Of a DNA stretch of 64,000 nt, positions 1-11,575 are shown piece by piece. Every line of letters starts with the position of its first letter. Position 1 is the first letter of the stretch. A program made the position numbers and the translations under genes. The notes under the pieces are model-generated. The model was not told the DNA's origin, ran no database searches, and saw nothing but the letters and a program-made list of their open reading frames with translations. The stretch lies in NCBI GenBank assembly GCA_030848705.1, contig CM061245.1, positions 76,495,564-76,559,563 of the forward strand, read 5' to 3'. The DNA comes from Heracleum sosnowskyi (taxonomy: Eukaryota > Streptophyta > Magnoliopsida > Apiales > Apiaceae).

Positions 1-160
1 CTCTAGAGTTAAGCTTCATGGGAACGTGTGGACCTTTCTCAATGCAGTCTACATACCTCTCATCCATAGACATGAGATGTAAATGCATCTTTACTTTCCA
101 GTGAAAGTAATTGTCTTTATCAAGAACTGGTATCTTCACACCTGCATCCTTCTTCACCAT
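1..160 (-). CDS. Ty1-copia (Sirevirus-like) Gag, N-terminal part, runs off the window
   Basis: The reverse strand reads ATG at 160-158 and stays open for 53 codons to the window edge. The peptide contains VKIPVLDKDNYFHWKVKM and then LMSMDERYVDCIEKGPHVPMK. This 'pick the site, W-K-x-K-M' pattern is the usual N-terminus of plant copia Gag (DUF4219/UBN2 type). Gag forms the particle that packages the element RNA. The start lies 51 bp inside the element from its primer-binding site and 5' LTR, as expected for a first ORF. The rest of the element lies left of the window, so its integrity cannot be judged. Confidence 0.8.
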   Translation of the reverse strand, partial: MVKKDAGVKIPVLDKDNYFHWKVKMHLHLMSMDERYVDCIEKGPHVPMKLNSR

Positions 161-210
161 GGTTTCTGTTTTTGGTCTTGATCTTTAAACTTCTTGTATG
201 TTAGAAGCTT

Positions 211-222
211 GCTTTGATACCA
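211..222 (-). other. Primer-binding site of Sirevirus-like element 1
   Basis: The minus strand reads TGGTATCAAAGC, two bases inside the LTR edge. It resembles the initiator-methionine tRNA primer site (TGGTATCAGAGC) used by plant Ty1-copia elements, with one change. It fixes the orientation as minus and identifies the neighbouring repeat as the 5' LTR. Confidence 0.85.
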
Positions 223-224
223 AT

Positions 225-1243
225 TGTTATTCCCAAATGACCTAACAGAATTGTAGAAGGGGGGGGGGTTGAATACAATTCTTGATATTTTCTCGAAACT
301 AAACACTTTATGAAATTAAACTGAACTGAATAAATAAAAACACAAGATATAAATAATTCAGTTGGATTGTTTGATGATCCAACTGAAGTGTTTTTATTGC
401 GGAAATAATCTGTGATACAAATGTTCACAGCTGCTCAGTTACAATGTTGTAGAGAAGAATGCTCTCAAAAATAGCTAATACAATCTATTTGTTTTTCTTC
501 TCTCTTTTTAAAGTGACTGCTACACTTGGTTATAAATCCCAAGTTTACAATTCTACATTTGGTTAAACTAAAGAATAATAGAAGTAACCATCAGTAGCTT
601 GCTTTTCATTCCTTTTGTCCAATGGTCCTTGGAGATCTTTGCTTTTGTCTTCATGCTCATTATAATCATTCCCAAGAGCCTTATTGGAAATTGGAATGTT
701 TCCTTATTTCCAGTAACCACTTTGATGGTTTCCAATGCAAAGTACACTTCCATATCTCCTTTTAGATCTGTTCAGTAAACTGTCACTATCACTTTGTCAA
801 CTGTTCAAAAAGCAACATTGATTCGTTGATAGCAAGGAGATGTGTTTCGTTGATAGCTTCATTCTTCATTCCGTTGATGGTGTTTCCCTCGTTTCGTTGA
901 TGGGTAAACTCCATACCGTTGACAGAGTAATCTTCATACCGTTGACATGTCTTCACTTAGGCAGAATTACAAGGCATAACATATTTACAATTAACCAACC
1001 TATTTTGCCTATCTAGTACATAGTCAACATGACTTAGAAAACCTATCTAAAACATATAATAGAATGCCTATCATACTGTGAAGTATTGTACAATGCAATT
1101 GCTACAACACTCATTTCGTTGATGAGCTTCCTGTCAACGAAACACTGCTAAGCATGCTATTTCGTTGACAGCTACAAAATTGACTTTACACAAATTCTAC
1201 TAAGTGTTTTATGCTTATCATCAAGAACAACATATTCCTAACA
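225..1243 (-). repeat. 5' LTR of Sirevirus-like element 1
   Basis: About 1019 bp bounded on the plus strand by TGTTATTCCC and CCTAACA (TG...CA). The left edge abuts the primer site and gag start. It shares its ends, a G-run followed by GTTGAATACAAT, and its overall layout with the LTR at 5344-6387, so the two belong to one superfamily. It contains many dispersed copies of a TTCGTTGA-type motif at roughly 800-960 and 1110-1175. Short ORFs inside it have no coding support. The partner LTR is outside the window, so no target duplication can be tested. Confidence 0.8.
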
Positions 1244-2023
1244 ATATATTTGATTATATATTGTGTATTCGGCTTAACAGATAATGCACTAGGATTTCAT
1301 AGAAGTTATACCTGTCTTTTTCGAGACTTGGTGTCTTTTTATCCCTTACCTGGGACTTACTACCCTTTTTTGGGGATTTTAATATACACTAGTGTTTCAC
1401 GAGTATCGTCTTGGTGTAAAGTGTGGAGCGACCTACACATTTACGACGATTTTGCCTTATTCGAGGCTAGCTTGACATTTGCATAAGCCTTTTATGTCTT
1501 ATACCGTCTTGTTTTGGCTTCAAGCCTTTCATTGAGCATATCGAATGATGGGGTTTCGACTAAATGCCTTAGGTTTCTGGGGTTTCAACCCTTCACCTTT
1601 ACGAGTTCATACTAATGGCTGCACTCGTAGTGATTCATTCTCAAGTCTACCATATCAAACTTCTCATCAGCTTGAAATTTTCGCTAATTAACAATAGGCA
1701 TCTTAGGCTTTCTTTTGTATGTTTATTAGCAACATTCACCCTTCGGGGTTCGTTGTATTCAACTCTATTTGTGTAGTTGACATGCATCTTTTGTATGATT
1801 TCCTTTGCAGGGGATTCGTCCCTTCAACTGAAATTGGGATCTCCGGTCCTTGAGTAGTGGTGAAGGGGATATTCGCCCCTTGAATGCCAGTAGTTGGCGG
1901 TGGTTGATTTCCGTGTGTATCAGCCTCGGAGGTGATAAGAAGCTCCTCGGAAGTTTGAGTATCTCGAGTTGTTCTTCGTGTGTTTGCCATAGTTGATGTT
2001 GTCTTCCCACAGACGACGCCAAA
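1244..2023 (-). pseudogene. Tat-type Ty3-gypsy remnant: gag start and rearranged interior
   Basis: The minus strand has an ATG at 1990 opening MANTRRTTRDTQ... This matches the Gag start of the full Tat element at 43332 (MANTRITARDTQ...) up to GTNPLQ near 1806. After that the sequence diverges, so only about 60 codons of Gag survive. The part from 1244 to about 1800 is not recognisably Gag. Phrases such as 'ttcggggtttcaaccc' resemble non-coding Tat interior, suggesting an internal deletion joined distant parts. The primer-site-like stretch TTTGGCGTCGTCTGTGGGAA (minus) at about 2003-2023 abuts the LTR. Confidence 0.65.
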
Positions 2024-2743
2024 TGTTATGGATTAAAAAACGTACTTGTGAATTAATTACTAGGGTTTAGAGAGCTTCGAGCTTTAATGGATGTGCTCGT
2101 GTTTCGTGACTGAATCGGTCCTCACAAGATGCCTACGTATCTCTAGTGTTTAGAGAATCAAGCCAATAAAACGTAGTTCTTGGTGTTGCCCTCGGGGCTA
2201 TGGCGGCAGGGGCACACCAAGGACGTAGTGACTTGTATGTCCTTATTCGAGGATGAAGTCTAAAACGTTGTAGATGACGTATGGAGTTGTGTCCAAAACG
2301 TAGTATATGACGTATGGAGCTGTGTCCAAAACGTAGTAGAGGACATATGAAGATGTGTCCAAAACGTAGTTCTATTGTGAAGGAGCAGGGTCATTATATA
2401 GGCGTCTGGAGCCTCGTATTTAGAGTAAGTTTAGGAGACTTAGCGAATAAGTTTTTTTTTATAATGGATAAACATTGTATTTCTTGGTGGACAAGTCTTT
2501 TCCTTGTTGATAAGGACTATGACTCATTATTTCTTTTAATTGGGATTCTGGATCCTTCTTTGATGAATTTACCATATTTTGGACTCCTTTCCTGAGCTGT
2601 ATATTTTCCATATTTATTAATTACGAGATTAATAAATAATTAGGGTTTCGGCCCTTGCTTATTGGGTTGTGTTCTTAGACCAATCCGGGTCTAATTAATA
2701 CGTAATTAATTGCACTTCTAGGATTATTTTTCAGCCCATATCA
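2024..2743 (-). repeat. LTR of a Tat-type gypsy element (5' LTR, other LTR missing)
   Basis: Starts TGTTATGGATTAAAAAACG and ends CCCATATCA, matching both ends of the LTRs at 33526 and 43366. It is longer (about 720 against 494 bp). The extra length is mostly near 2190-2390, where a unit of about 36 bp containing TGTGTCCAAAACGTAGTA occurs about three times. Downstream it runs straight into Helitron body sequence with no second LTR, so the element is truncated. Confidence 0.75.
2267..2372. repeat. Short tandem repeat inside the Tat LTR
   Basis: About three copies of a unit of about 36 bp, including 'gacgtatggagctgtgtcc' and 'aaaacgtagta'. It is absent from the two 494-bp LTRs of the related element in this window, so it is a lineage-specific expansion. 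Confidence 0.7.
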
Positions 2744-4534
2744 TAATCCATTACCATTTTTAGCCAAAGTGTATATTCTTTTTTATATTTTCTAACTAAA
2801 ATTTCTACTTTTCTATTTTTTCTAAATAAAACCTCCCATTTTCCAAAAATATCACGAACAATTCTATTTAATAAAATAAAATAATAATATTATAATTATT
2901 AATGACTAACCGATTAGTTTTTTTTCCAAAACGTATTTTTTTTATTTCTAACTAATATTTCTCCTAACTAAAATCTCAAAAATATCAAGGGATATTCCAT
3001 TTAGTAGCATAAAATACTAAAATTATAAATCTAAAAAAATCACGGGAAATTTTCTTTTCAGCTAAAACATGTTACTCTTTCTATTTCCCTTATTAAAATC
3101 CCTCATTTCCCAAATATATCATGAGAAAAACCTTACTTATTTATTTTAAAACCTATTTTAATACTTTTAATTGGCAATTATCTTTCCCCTTTTTTTCTAT
3201 AAAAATCACGGGCAATTACCTTTTTTAGCTAAAACATGTTGTATTTTCTATTTTCCTTACTAAAATCCCTCCTTTTCAAAATATATCACGGGCAAACCCT
3301 TACTTATTTACTTTAAAATCTATTTTAATAATTTTAATTGACAATTACCTTTTTCAACTAAAACATGTCACCTTTTCTATTTTTCTTACTAAAACCCCTC
3401 TTTTTTCAAAAATATCACGGGCAAATCGTTACTTTTATATTTTAAAATTCAACGAAAACACGTTACTTTCTATTTTTCTTACTAAAACCACTCGTTTTCC
3501 AAAATATCACGGGAAAACCGTTACTTATTTATTTTAAAATCCATTTTAATACTTTTAATTATTTAAAAATGTTTAACACGCCTAATTATTTTTTTAAATA
3601 AATGCAATTAATAAAATATAAATAATAAAATTAACAATTATTAAAAACAATCTGTGCATCGCACGGGTTTTAAGCTATATTATTAAAGACGAAACATTAA
3701 AAGTTTGGTAGTTGGACGGACGAACGATCGGTACTTAGTGATTTTACTTAATTACCCTTACTTATTTTTTTTAAAAACTATCACTAAATAATAATATTAT
3801 TTATAACCAATTACATTTTCTACTAAAATACATTACCTTTTTTATTTTTTTTCTAACAAAATCCTCTCTTTTTCTAAAAAAAAACACGGGCGATTATCTT
3901 TTTAACAAAAACATGTTACTCTTTCTATTTTTCCTTACTAAAACTCCTCATTTTCCAAAAATATCACGGGAAAACCCTTACTTATTTATTTTAAAATCTA
4001 TTTTAATACTTTTAATTATGAGCACTTTTTCAGCTGAAACGTGTTACTTTTTCTATTTTTTCATTTTCTAAAGAAATTATTATTAAATAATAACATTTTT
4101 ATAACAAACTACCTTTCCAGCTCCTCTCTTTTTCTAAAAAAATCTCGGGCAATAACCTTTTTCAACTAAAACATGTTACTCTTTCTATTTCTCTTACTAA
4201 AACTCCTCATTTTCCAAAAATATCCCGAGAAAATCCTTACTTATTTATTTTGAAACCTATTTAAATATTTTTAATTACGGGCACTTACCTGTTTAGCTAA
4301 AACATGTTACTTTTTCTATTTTCCTTACTATGACCCCTCATTTTCCAAAAATATCACGGATAAACAGTTATTAATTTATTTTAAAATCAATTTTAATACT
4401 TTTAATTATTTAAAAAGGTTTAACATGCCTACTTATTTTTTTTAGCAAATGCAAATTAATAGAATATTAAAACATAAATAATAAAAATAAAAATTATTAA
4501 TAACAATTCGTGCATGGCATGAGTTTTAAGCTAG
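2744..4534 (+). mobile_element. Two fused non-autonomous Helitrons, family A (block 1)
   Basis: AT-rich DNA made of repeated modules of about 150 bp containing 'ctaaaacatgttac', 'ccaaaaatatcacggg' and 'aaaatctattttaatac'. The first copy ends at about 3675 with a 3' hairpin (GTGCATCGCAC) and TTTTAAGCTA. It passes directly into TATTATTAAAGACGAAACATT, the family's 5'-end sequence. The second copy ends at 4531-4534 with a decayed hairpin, TTTTAAG and CTAG followed by T. CTAG|T after a short hairpin is the diagnostic Helitron 3' end. No Rep/helicase ORF is present, so these copies depend on an autonomous element elsewhere. The 5' end of the first copy was removed by the Tat LTR. Confidence 0.7.
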
Positions 4535-5343
4535 TATATAATAAGCGTAAGAGAGATCTTATCCAAAACTCTGGTCTGGTCCTCAATACCGCCAAAACAA
4601 TCACAACCGTTGGATTTACTTTTTTTAAAATAGGCGATCAAGATTATATCATTTAAAAATAGAAATTTTTATCTAAAAAAGATATAAGTTAAAAGTGGAA
4701 ATATTAGTATAGTATCAAAATTGGATTAGAAGAAATTATAACTTAATAAAAAGACCAGTTCTATTAATATTGATATTCAATTCCCATTACATATAAAAAA
4801 TAACAAGTATGGTTATATTTTAAAATAGATAAATGAGAATCGTTTGATCGAATATGAAAAAGTGTTTTTGATTGTTAATTGAAATATATTAAAAATACTA
4901 AAAGAAAAAATGTATCTTGATAATTTAAACCAAATACATAAAAATTTCCTAAAACGAATACAATTCTCAAAGTAAAAATTTGCCACTTTCTTCTATCTTT
5001 AGTCTTAGTGTAGTTTTAACTGTAAAAAAATTGTAAACCATCACTAAATTAAAGATTATTTTGTTGGACCTTATAATAGATAGATGAAAATCATTTGATG
5101 TAATATTAAAAAGTGTATGTGATTGTTAGTAGAACTATATTTAAATACTAAAAAGAGTATTTTGATAATTCAAACCAAATTAAATCCTTATATATAATAA
5201 GCGTAAGGGAGTTCTTATCCAAAACTGTGATAGTCTGGTCCCTGTATGCCTAAATTAATAAGAACCGTTAGATATTAAATAGATAGATGAGAACCGTTAG
5301 ATGTAATATTAAAAAATATATTTGATTAATAGTATGATTATAT
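4535..5343 (+). mobile_element. Helitron family B 5' fragments
   Basis: At 4535 and again near 5190 the sequence TATATAATAAGCGTAAG, then GAGATCTTATCC (or GAGTTCTTATCC), marks the 5' end of a second Helitron family (family B, complete at 14437-17117). Both fragments lack a 3' hairpin here. The first abuts the family A 3' end directly. The second is cut after about 155 bp by the Sirevirus-like LTR at 5344. Confidence 0.55.
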
Positions 5344-6387
5344 TGTTATTCCCAGACAATGAACCATGATTGTAGAGGGGCCGGGGGGGGGGGGGGGGGG
5401 TTGAATACAATCTTTAAAAATTCATTGGTTCTTGACAGTAGAGATGTGAAAGTAAAATCAAGAACAGAAAAATAAACAAGATAAGATAACACAAGAATTA
5501 AAAATTCAGGTGGATTGATTTGTCCACCTGAGAGATTTTTATTTGAAGAAATCTCTGTGATGTTTATGAATAAACACACAGTTGCATACACACTATTCTA
5601 GCTTCGGCAATTTACAAAGGATATTGCTTTTAGCTCTCTAAATTGCCTAACTGATTTCTTAGTTCTAGAATAATGCTACACTTGGTTATATATCCCAAGT
5701 TTACAAGATATTTTGAACAGTTAATAATACAAAAAGTAAATCTGTTCAAGATCCTTCTTTCTCCATTCTGAGTAATGGTCCATGTGTTGGTAGCTTGCCT
5801 TTCTTGGTTGATTGTCTTTTATAGAAATGCTACTTTTGACTGGACAAAACAGAATGCTTCTTCTTCTCGTGACTTTTCCAGAAATACTAGTTTACATGCT
5901 CTATGAATTCTGTCAACCCACGTGCTCTGTCTGTACTGTCCCTTTCACAAAGTACAGAGTGTATCCGTAGATGCTAATTGTGTTGTATCCGTTGAAGGTA
6001 TCTTGATCACATCCATAGACAGCTAGTACTGCTATCCATAGACATTGTCCACATCCGTAGAAGGCTAATGTTGCTTATCCGTTGACAATCAATTTCATTT
6101 ATGTAAAATTACAAGGCATAGACTATTTACAATTAGTCTCCCTATTCTACATATCAATTAATAGTCAACATGACTTATTCAGCCTAAAAACTAATACTTC
6201 AACTTTTACATTACAAAACAGGATTACACATCAGGATTCCTTAAGCATGCTACATTGAATCTTTTCTGTAGATAAGCTACCCTTCTACGGATACTACAAA
6301 CATGCTATCCGTTGAAGGCTACATTTACTTATACAATTTTCACTAAGTCAATTTAATTATCATCAAGAAACAACATAGTTCCTAACA
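5344..6387 (-). repeat. 3' LTR of Sirevirus-like element 2
   Basis: About 1044 bp, TGTTATTCCC...CCTAACA on the plus strand. The adjacent interior reads (minus) AATTGGGGGAGATTGTTAGG, a polypurine tract abutting the LTR, so this is the 3' LTR of a minus-strand element. It contains an 18-base G-run at 5383-5400 followed by TTGAATACAAT. Copies of TCCGTAGA, TCCGTTGA and TCCATAGA are dispersed between 5945 and 6330. It is inserted in a Helitron B copy. Confidence 0.8.
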
Positions 6388-6902
6388 ATCTCCCCCAATT
6401 TATGCCTGGTTGAGAATCAGACATAAATTAAGAGTCTTTATGATAACAAAACCACTTCTAACAAATGAACAGTAAGCAGTAAAAATTGTATTAAGCTGCA
6501 TAAATTGAAATGCTAAAGGGTTGAGAAATGTACATAGAGAGTGATCCTCTAGGCTGAGCAGATTCAATTCTTTTCTTCTCTCTTGAAGGTTGAACCTTCT
6601 TATTTACTTGCCTGGCATGGTTGATTTCAATTTGCTCCTGAAGCTTCTTGTAAAAGGTGTCTTCTTCAACTATCTTTGGATCTAGCTTGGATTACAACCA
6701 CCTAAGGTATTGGGAACTAGCCTTAGACAGTTGGTCCTCTAGCCTGAAGAATCTTCGACATCCCTCATTATCTCTGAACTCCATCATCCAGTAAGGTTGG
6801 AGGTGGATTCTTTGACCATTGTATGGGATCTTCAATTTCTTTGGTAAGCTTTCAGGTTGATTCCAACTAGCTATTATCCCTTCAATCTTCCTCATCACTA
6901 GG
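6388..6902 (-). pseudogene. C-terminal part of the third (env-like) ORF of Sirevirus-like element 2
   Basis: Between the polypurine tract and the copia insertion the minus strand encodes a recognisable end of the third ORF. The stretch from VMRKIEGIIASWNQ through LEDQLSKASSQYLRWL covers 6692-6902. Stop codons and frame changes follow toward the LTR. In Sireviruses an extra ORF between pol and the 3' LTR is common and has been called env-like. No membrane segment is visible here, so I keep only the positional name. The other part lies at 12817-14200, separated by the copia element. Confidence 0.55.
6898..6902. repeat. Target-site duplication CTAGG, left copy
   Basis: CTAGG directly precedes the left copia LTR (starts TGAAGGG at 6903). 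The same five bases follow the right LTR at 12812-12816 and also follow the left LTR at 8478-8482. The third copy shows the left LTR is followed by target DNA rather than element interior. Confidence 0.85.
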
Positions 6903-7181
6903 TGAAGGGTTTCGGGCATTAAAACGCAACGGAAAACGTGTAAAAACAGAAAAATAACGAAACCCTCCGCAGGATCCATGCGAAACACGATGTTTAATTC
7001 GTGAACAGAATTGTTTACCTTTTAATGAGCTTTACGAATGGTTAACAAATGGAGGTCCTTTGCTTTGATCACCACGTGTCCCACCTTGCGATACACGTCT
7101 CTAATCAGTCCACACGAACGCCCGATCGTCCAACAATCACCGGAGTTGGTACTAGCCAAGAACTGCCCTCAGAACTGCCCT

Positions 7182-7241
<60 letters not shown>

Positions 7242-8477
7242 GCCTCTCTTTGATTTAGAGCTGCTAGGGTTTTTTAAGAAAAAAGTTTTTTTCAATTAAC
7301 CCTAAAACAATACATCATAATGTATTTATATGGAAAGAATTCTGGGCCTATACCTAATCTGATTGGGCTTCCAAAACCCAATCTGATTATTAGTAGTATT
7401 ATTTATTATATTCGAATTATTATATAATTAATCAAGTCCTACTTAATTAATCCAATAATTCAATAATAATAATAATTCAATTAAATTTGAAATTTAATTA
7501 ATGCTCCGTTTAAAACGTTCTTTATGTGTAACCCTTTAGGTTATTATTAAGTTGGCAATAATTTTAATATCTCATAATAAAATTATAAACAATGAGCGGC
7601 ATCTAGTAATACATCATTGCTACCAAAGTAATAATAATAATTGGTGATCCAATTAAACCTTTAATGAATAATGTTCCATGTAATATAATCTTTTTAACCT
7701 TATATTATAGATTAAACTCGAGGCATGGTTTATGTCATCATCTTCAACATTTAATCCCGGTTTACTTGATCGATGAGTAGACTATTAAACAAATCACAAT
7801 TTGAGCATGGTCATGCATTTCATAGTCTCACTCAATCAAGAGGCCAATAATATCACTCCTAAAATAGGAGGGTTAAATCATATATCTATCATTCATATTT
7901 CTCATATGATTCATAATATACCCAATGTCCACCTTTATCATTACCCGGTCAAATGTAACTTTGAGTAGAATCAAAGTATATTAATTCTCATATAGAAATA
8001 TAATGATTTCAAGTCTAAGGATCATTACACCATTATCATTGTGAGAATTGCTTATGACACTTGATAACATTTACCATGAAGAATTCACACGGTGGGTCTA
8101 TCCAGTGCCATGTTCTGCTAACATGCACTTATGTCTTTGACTTTAGTATCGCCATACTTATGACCAATGAGATGTGGTCATCAGTCAACAAACATACTAG
8201 TCTTAATGCATTATTATTGTCCTCAAATAATAATACTCGACTAGGGATCTTTTAGGATTATAAACACTACTCATATAATCTCATTTCTAACTCACATACT
8301 TAGAGATATAGAATTCATGCTTATATTCCAAGGACATTTATTATTCTAATATTTATATCGCAGTTAATAAAGACATAATAAATAATTGAAAGAAAATCCA
8401 TAGAACATATTTATTAATAATCAAAATGTCTTCCCTAAGAACATTATAATATTGTCTCTAGGGCACAAGCACTAACA
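6903..8477 (-). repeat. Left LTR of the pol-less copia element
   Basis: 1575 bp beginning TGAAGGGTTTCGGGC and ending GCACTAACA. Nearly identical to 11236-12811. It holds a (CT)n microsatellite at 7188-7240. A polypurine tract should follow at 8478 but does not: the next 97 bases are target DNA (CTAGG plus 92 bp). ORFs such as 8061-8255 recur in both LTRs and are not genes. Confidence 0.85.
7188..7240. repeat. (CT)n microsatellite
   Basis: About 26 uninterrupted CT units inside the left copia LTR. The equivalent tract in the right LTR (11511-11574) is longer, about 32 units, a replication-slippage difference since insertion. Confidence 0.95.
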
Positions 8478-8574
8478 CTAGGCTCCTTGCAGTTGGAGAA
8501 AATCCCTTTGAGCTCTTGAAGCTTGGGAAATTTTTGACCAATGTGGGATATCCTTCATTCAGAATTCTCTACAA
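8478..8574 (-). repeat. Duplicated target DNA (97 bp) after the left LTR
   Basis: CTAGG plus 92 bp (ctccttgcagttggag to agaattctctacaa) is repeated, apparently without change, at 12812-12908. There it continues into the Sirevirus third ORF. Here it ends abruptly at 8574 and joins copia gag sequence. This is host target sequence, not part of the copia element. Confidence 0.85.
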
Positions 8575-9399
8575 AAATTACGCTTGACAATTACGCTTCC
8601 AATGACCCGGCTTCTTGCAAAAATGACATATATCACCCTTTGCAGCACCTTTTGCAACACCTCCAGTAGGCTTCAAAGCCTTTTTGAAAGCAGGCTTCGG
8701 ATTAGCAGATTTAGATCCAATCTTCTTCTTGCCTTTCCATTTCCCCTTTCCTTTGGCATTCCCTTTATTCACCTTCATTATGGGAGCAGGGTTAGCCTTT
8801 GACATATTGGTCTCAGAAGTCCTCAATAATGCCAATAGTTCGGTAGGTGTTTTGTTTATCTCACTCATAATATAGTTTATAACAAATTGAGTGTAGTTGA
8901 TGTTCAAAGACTGCAAGATCAAATCTGATTGGTGTTCCGGTAAAACCGGGAAACCCAAATTCTCAAGGGTTTCCATATACCCTATCATCTTTAGAACATG
9001 CGGTCCAACCGGGTCACGATCTCCCTGTTTGCATGCATACAACGCTTTGATTACATCAAACCTCTCTTGACGAGCTTGACCCTCAAACATCCTTTTGAGG
9101 TGCTTAATCATGTCATAAGCGTCCATACGCTCATGTTGTTTCTGAAGCTCAGGACTCATAGTCGCTAGCATCAAACAACAGACATCCGTAGAATCATCAA
9201 GATGCTTCTGATAAGCATTTTGTTGAGCCTCGGTTGCTTCAGCAGCAAGAGGTCCAGGGTGAGGAATATCAAGGACATAAAGCTTTCGCTCCTGCCTGAG
9301 GACAATCCTCAAATTCCTTTGTCAATCAAGGAAGTTGGTTCCTGTCAGCTTTTCTTTCTCAAGGACTGATCGCACAGAGAAATTGTTTGAGTTTGCCAT
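8575..9399 (-). pseudogene. Copia Gag with premature stop; pol missing
   Basis: The reverse strand starts MANSNNFSVRSVLEKEK at 9399. It meets TGA at 9324-9322 (codon 26), at the conserved NFLD-W position where Trp is expected, so a TGG-to-TGA change is likely. It then stays open to a TAA at about 8580. The body shows the UBN2/gag-polypeptide fold signature (KKHLDDSTDVCCLMLATM-like and VLKMIGYMETLENLGFP) and one zinc knuckle, CHFCKKPGHWKRNC, near the C-terminus. Gag would build the particle. Protease, integrase, RT and RNase H are absent: the sequence jumps from just after the zinc knuckle into duplicated target DNA at 8574. The copy is dead and can move only in trans. Confidence 0.8.
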
Positions 9400-11222
9400 T
9401 TAGATATCTACAATGTTAAAATGCATAAAATAAGTTAGTTGCAGATTTATTAAATTATGTTCAAGTGATTATCCATATATATTCACAATATATATCTATC
9501 ACTATTTTTATCAAATCAATAGCCCTAACTATTAATTCGGAAGGCATTACTCTAAATCTTTCTAGTGAGCCAAGATCCATATTTCATCATGCTTAAGGTC
9601 AGCTTTGGCTTTACTCCCAAAACATGATTTATTTAGGTAGACAACTCTTATCAATTATATCATATATAACTCTTGGAAAGTCTGGTAGAACAACATTTGT
9701 CCACATTTATCCAATAAATCGTACCAAACTCCATGCCTCTAAGTTCACAATCCTATTGTGGTAACTTAGTTAAGTCTAACCCAATGGTCTAACAATTAAG
9801 TATCACATTTACTTCATCGCGCCTTACCACAATAGATTGGAGTGCTTCGCTTTGGCGAACCCACTCTTTCTCGATCTAGGTCTTGACGAGTGTTACCTAT
9901 TGGAAGGCATCTAAGTGACTTAATATTTTAAATTTAGGGATTTTATTATTAAAACGACCATGATCCCATCATCAAGAGATTCCCAATTTTTCCTTGAACT
10001 AAGTACTTCAATTCAAAATTCATCAATGGTTTGATTTCCAGTCCAACGGAGGAGTCACAGTGGCCTCACTTAAAACCCGCCTTTCTTACAAGCGCTGCTT
10101 GTATTTTTGTCAAAATCGCCCCATATCAAAAAATCGAAAATTCATACTTATTTTCGTGTTTCATAAACACAGGAATCTCATGTTCGTTTTGTTCAATTTT
10201 AAAATCTTGAATCGTTACAGATTTTATCTTGTTTAGCAGGCATGGCATGGGTGATATATCTAATACATACAATCATTATAGCTACGCATACATATTGTCA
10301 TCACATGCATCATATATGTAAAGTGCGTAAAGTAAACGTGCTTGGTTATGGCCCAATCCTATGCGATTTTTCCATGCTAAAGGAAAATTCATGGTCAAAC
10401 TATGGTGGTATGAAATACAACATAATAATACATGTCTTCATGCTTCATTGTAATGAATCCTTTTGATCGCCTCATTGGTATGCCTCCAAGTCTTCATATC
10501 TTTATGTCTCCATGTCTTCAATTACATTACATAATATGAAAAAGCTAATCTAATAAACTTACATGAGAAACTCGAGTTACATTCGAGATTTAATCATTAC
10601 AAGAATGAACGACATGCAAGTCGTATTTAAAACCAAAACCATAATAAAAAACCACTAACCTATGGGTCTTAGGGCCATAACCATACACCATGCTCAATTA
10701 ACAGTTAAGAACATCTCATATTGCATCAACATATCACACCATATCATATTTTTCATGATCCAATCACAAAATCAAATAAAGTGTAAATCAGAAAATTAAA
10801 ATCAGAATTATGAAATAATAAATCGCTATTTACAGACAATAAACGACGTCAAACACCTTACAGATGAACGAGTGACATAGTCAATATTGTTCAGATGCCC
10901 GTTTCACTTTCCAAAAAGGTATTTTCAGCGAAATTATGAGAGAGTATGCAAATTTCACCAAATCTGCGCAGCCAATCAGAAATCGTATCGAATACGATTC
11001 TCATAACAAGAACAAAAATATATCATGTATATATCAGTATACATACAGATTATATGATCATCATATGATCATCTCAATCATCATTATTATAAAATTTATG
11101 TATATACATCAATACAATATTCATGTTTTCATAAAAACAACGCATCAATCATGATAGTCGCAAACATGCTTTTATCATCAAAACAGTAAATATATAAACG
11201 AATTAAACACTTTTCGCAAGTA
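9400..11222 (-). other. 5' untranslated leader of the copia element
   Basis: About 1.8 kb between the primer site and gag with no credible ORF. It includes a 'ggttcgccaaagcgaagcactcc' phrase (minus, near 9850). I recall that phrase from long leaders of some plant copia lineages, possibly Bianca, but this is unverified. Packaging and dimerisation signals would be expected here. Confidence 0.5.
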
Positions 11223-11234
11223 GCTCTGATGCCA
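11223..11234 (-). other. Primer-binding site of the copia element
   Basis: The minus strand reads TGGCATCAGAGC immediately inside the right LTR. It matches the initiator-methionine tRNA primer site (TGGTATCAGAGC) at 11 of 12 bases. It identifies 11236-12811 as the 5' LTR of a minus-strand Ty1-copia element. Confidence 0.85.
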
Positions 11235-11235
11235 T

Positions 11236-11505
11236 TGAAAGGGTTTCGGGCATTAAAACGCAACGGAAAACGCGTAAAAACAGAAAAATAACGAAACCCT
11301 CCGCAGGATCCATGCGAAACACGATGTTTAATTCGTGAACAGAATTGTTTACCTTTTAATGAGCTTTACGAATGGTTGACAGATGGAGGTCCTTTGCTTT
11401 GATCACCATGTGTCCCGCCTTGCGATACACGTCTCTAATCAGTCCACACGAACGCCCGATCGTCCAACAATCACCAGAGTTGGTACTAGCCAAGAACTAC
11501 CCTCG

Positions 11506-11575
<70 letters not shown>

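Noticed and set aside
1211..1486. 91-codon plus-strand ORF crossing the edge of the first LTR
   Set aside because: Starts inside LTR sequence and runs into gypsy remnant; no domain.
7038..7258. Ser/Leu-repeat ORFs, and their twins at 11372-11592
   Set aside because: They are translations of the (CT)n microsatellite in the copia LTRs.
8061..8255. 64-codon ORF, also at 12395-12589
   Set aside because: Lies within both copies of the copia LTR, with no start context or homology; repeat sequence.
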